DNA from: Emiliania huxleyi CCMP1516
Taxonomy: Eukaryota; Haptophyta; Isochrysidales; Noelaerhabdaceae
DNA: 64,000 nt
Direction: 5' to 3'
Assembly (NCBI RefSeq): GCF_000372725.1
Contig: NW_005200993.1
Coordinates: forward strand, 200,108 to 264,107
In this document: positions 62,028-64,000 of the stretch, one piece after another
Numbering within the stretch: position 1 is the stretch's first letter
Layout of the letters: each line of letters begins with the position of its first letter
Translations under genes and position numbers: made by a program
The notes under the pieces: model-generated
The model's database searches: none
The model's input: only the letters and a program-made list of their open reading frames with translations
Told to the model about the DNA's origin: nothing

Positions 62028-62290
62028 TGCTCCCTTCCCCCGTCACCCGCCGCGCCCTCGCCCGGCCGCCTCACCGCGCACGGATCGCTCGCCTGCTCGC
62101 CGCCACAGCCGCGTGCGTGTCCCCGCGCCGCCACGCTTGCCCCCTCTCCTGACGCGCACCCCGCGCAGACGGCGCTCCGGGACAGACGGAGCAGCGACCG
62201 CGCGCGCGGTCGCTGCTCCGCCCCTCCGTCGCGCGCGCCGCGCGCGCGCGCTCTGCCGCCGCTGCCGCCGCGCCCCCCTCGCCGTCTGTT
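62028..62290 (-). repeat. GC-rich dispersed repeat with a perfect 34-bp palindrome
   Basis: Reverse-complement relative of 8985-9255. At 62187-62220 the block CGGAGCAGCGACCGCGC is followed immediately by its exact complement. It ends about 320 bp before the next gene's start, as does the first copy before the VWA8-like gene. Confidence 0.75.
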
Positions 62291-62607
62291 TCCCGCCGTA
62301 CTCGAGTATGGTGTGCGGTGCGCGCACGCGCAGCGCACACAGCAGCACCTCCCCACACCCCACCCACCCCGTCGCGCCGCCGCCGCCGCCCCCGCCGCCG
62401 CCGCCGCCCCCGCTGTAGCGTTTGGGGGGGCGACTGGCGACGGCAAAAATGCAAGCCCCGCCCCTGGCCACTGTAAAACAGACAACCCAGGGAGGGATGG
62501 GAGGACGGCACGCCACACGGGATTTTCATGCGCGCACTCCCGTTTCTTTTTTCTTCGAGTGCGCGCGGTCTGCTGTGTGCAGCTTGGCCAATAACCTGCC
62601 GCGGTCC

Positions 62608-63795
62608 ATGTGCCTGTCCTCCGGCTCCTCTGAGGGCTCCGGCTCCGGCTCCGACGAGCAGGGAGGCGGCTCCGACTCTGACTCCGAGGACATCAACGTC
62701 GACGAACAGGGCCGGCCCGCCATCGGCGGATCGATCGACCTCTCGACCCGGGTCTTTGACGGCGCGCTGCCCTCCGGCGCCGACCCCGGGCCGCTCATCG
62801 CCGACTGCGAGGCCGTCTTCACGGCGCGGGCGACCGGCGCGGGCGAGGGGCTCTCCTCCGGAGCCACTTTTTGGGTGGCGGCCAACGCGAAGCCGAAAAC
62901 GGCGCTCGAGCGGCTCGCGTTGCAAATCTTTGCGCATCACGCGGCCGGCGCGGAGTACGACCCGTCGCGCTCGGGCGCCGAGTGGTGGACGGTCGTCATC
63001 GACGATACCGACGACGTTGGCCTGCACTGGGACCGCGACTACGACTTGCAGGCTCGCCATGCCGCCACGCCACAACTGCCGCCACCACCACCACCGCCGC
63101 CGCCGCCGCCATCACCACCACCACCACTGGCGCCGTCTCACCACCGCCGCCACCGCCGCCGCCATCACCGCCGCGACGCGCCCACACAGGCCGACCAGGG
63201 GCTGCTGCTGCACCCGCACCTCGCCACCGTCACCTACCTCGCCTGCCCGGCGGCGGCGGCGCCGACGCTGGTGCTGGAGCGGCCGTCGCCGCTGCTCGCG
63301 ACGGAGACCGCCCCACCGCCGTGCGGCGTGCGTCCACTGACACCTCCACGACACCTCCACGACACCTCCACGGTAGGAGCCGCTCTCCGGGCCCGTCCCC
63401 TCGGCGTGTGTCGTCCGGCCCACATTCGGCCGCCACCTGGTCTTTGACGGCAAGCTGCTTCACGGCGCCCTTTCGGACCTCGCCCTCCCGCCGCCGCGCG
63501 CGGCCGCGCCTGGCGGCGAGGGCAAGCGCGTCACCTTCCTGGTCAACGTGTGGCTCAACCACGCGCGTGGCGGCCGAGGTCGAGGCGCGTCCCCTGACGC
63601 GTCCCTGACACACGTCCCTGACGCGTCCACAGGCGCCTTGGGGCGCCGAGCCGCTGGGCAAGAAGCTGGCGAAGAGGCTGGCGGCCCCCGCCTCGACCTC
63701 GCTCACCCTCCGGGAGGCGACCCTCTCGCGCGGCGCCGCCGTCGGGCCGGTGTGCGCCGCGGGCGGCGGCGGCGGCGGAAGAAGCGGACGCGGAA

Positions 63796-63868
<73 letters not shown>

Positions 63869-64000
63869 GGCTCCCAACCGCACCTTCACCTTTGGAGAGC
63901 GCGCCGCGAGGATGCAGCTCACGCTGCCTTGTCCAAACGAAGCGGACGCCGCCGCCGCCGCCGTGGACGGGTTTGCGCGGGTGGCCTTTTTGGAACGGGG
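62608..64000 (+). CDS. Protein with HxD...H pattern (2OG-oxygenase-like), 3' end missing
   Basis: Exons 62608-63051, 63190-63327, 63377-63562 and 63633 to beyond 64000. The N-terminus is Ser/Gly/Asp-rich. The core has EWWTVVIDDTDDVGLHWDRDYDL (His140-x-Asp142), HPHLATVTYLA, then after splicing TFGRHLVFDGKLLHGALSD and RVTFLVNVWLNH. The His-x-Asp, a later His in LLHGA and a following Arg in a beta-rich context fit the double-stranded beta-helix of 2OG-Fe(II) oxygenases, but I do not recognise a named family. Introns: 63052-63189 (GC-AG, CCG/CAC-rich), 63328-63376 (GT-AG, 49 bp, three GACACCTCCAC units), 63563-63632 (GC-AG, 70 bp). A long GGC run (63767-63866) encodes poly-Gly. The start ATG 62608 is a guess; upstream exons are possible. 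Confidence 0.65.

Noticed and set aside
61595-62594. Overlapping 180-300 codon frames
   Set aside because: All are Arg/Ala/Pro-rich products of GC-rich repeats without motifs.
63767-63866. GGC run as a functional repeat-expansion locus
   Set aside because: It lies in frame as poly-Gly, a common feature of coding DNA in this window; nothing shows instability.

Overview
This is nuclear DNA from a GC-rich, intron-rich microbial eukaryote with a plastid of secondary origin, most likely a haptophyte alga. The evidence is spliced genes, two proteins with signal-plus-transit-like N-termini that belong to plastid families (At5g03900-like and DUF1517), a MICOS subunit, an F-box protein, a TLC-domain protein, a VWA8 protein, a Ty1/copia retrotransposon nest and a CCCTAA telomere-type array. 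The species call is an inference; nothing here is bacterial, organellar or viral.

Layout. 1-9.5 kb: an ankyrin-repeat gene, an orphan glycosyltransferase exon, a flavin amine oxidase, then a repeat zone with two non-autonomous DNA transposons, a 182-bp tandem repeat and an interstitial telomere-like array. 9.5-23 kb: VWA8-like AAA/VWA protein, a zf-GRF/zinc-knuckle protein, an At5g03900-like plastid protein, a proline-rich membrane protein, a small unknown gene, a MIC19-like CHCH protein and an orphan Hint-type exon. 23.5-42 kb: TylF-type methyltransferase, leucine-rich-repeat gene, a large two-NBD ABC transporter, repeats, a secreted proline/cysteine-rich protein, a 2OG-Fe(II) oxygenase fused to TPRs, and a TLC protein. 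42.4 kb: a 100-base assembly gap. 44.2-55.1 kb: a nest of copia elements of one family (five LTRs, one intact 1,754-residue polyprotein). 55.4-64 kb: DUF1517 plastid protein, flavodoxin-like protein, F-box protein, GC-rich repeats, and a protein with an HxD motif that runs off the window.

The genes do not form a pathway; most look like independent housekeeping or accessory genes. What ties the window together is intron structure. I could reconstruct eight multi-exon genes in which the exon lengths sum to an exact reading frame. Many introns use GC-AG or GA-AG borders, many are about 70 bp long, and the first 15-25 bases of these introns repeat the first bases of the next exon, as expected if the intron arose by a short tandem duplication of coding DNA. 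A second set of introns is filled with 10-12 bp tandem repeats (CGAGATNNCC type, or GACACCTCCAC). This is the main thing worth following up.
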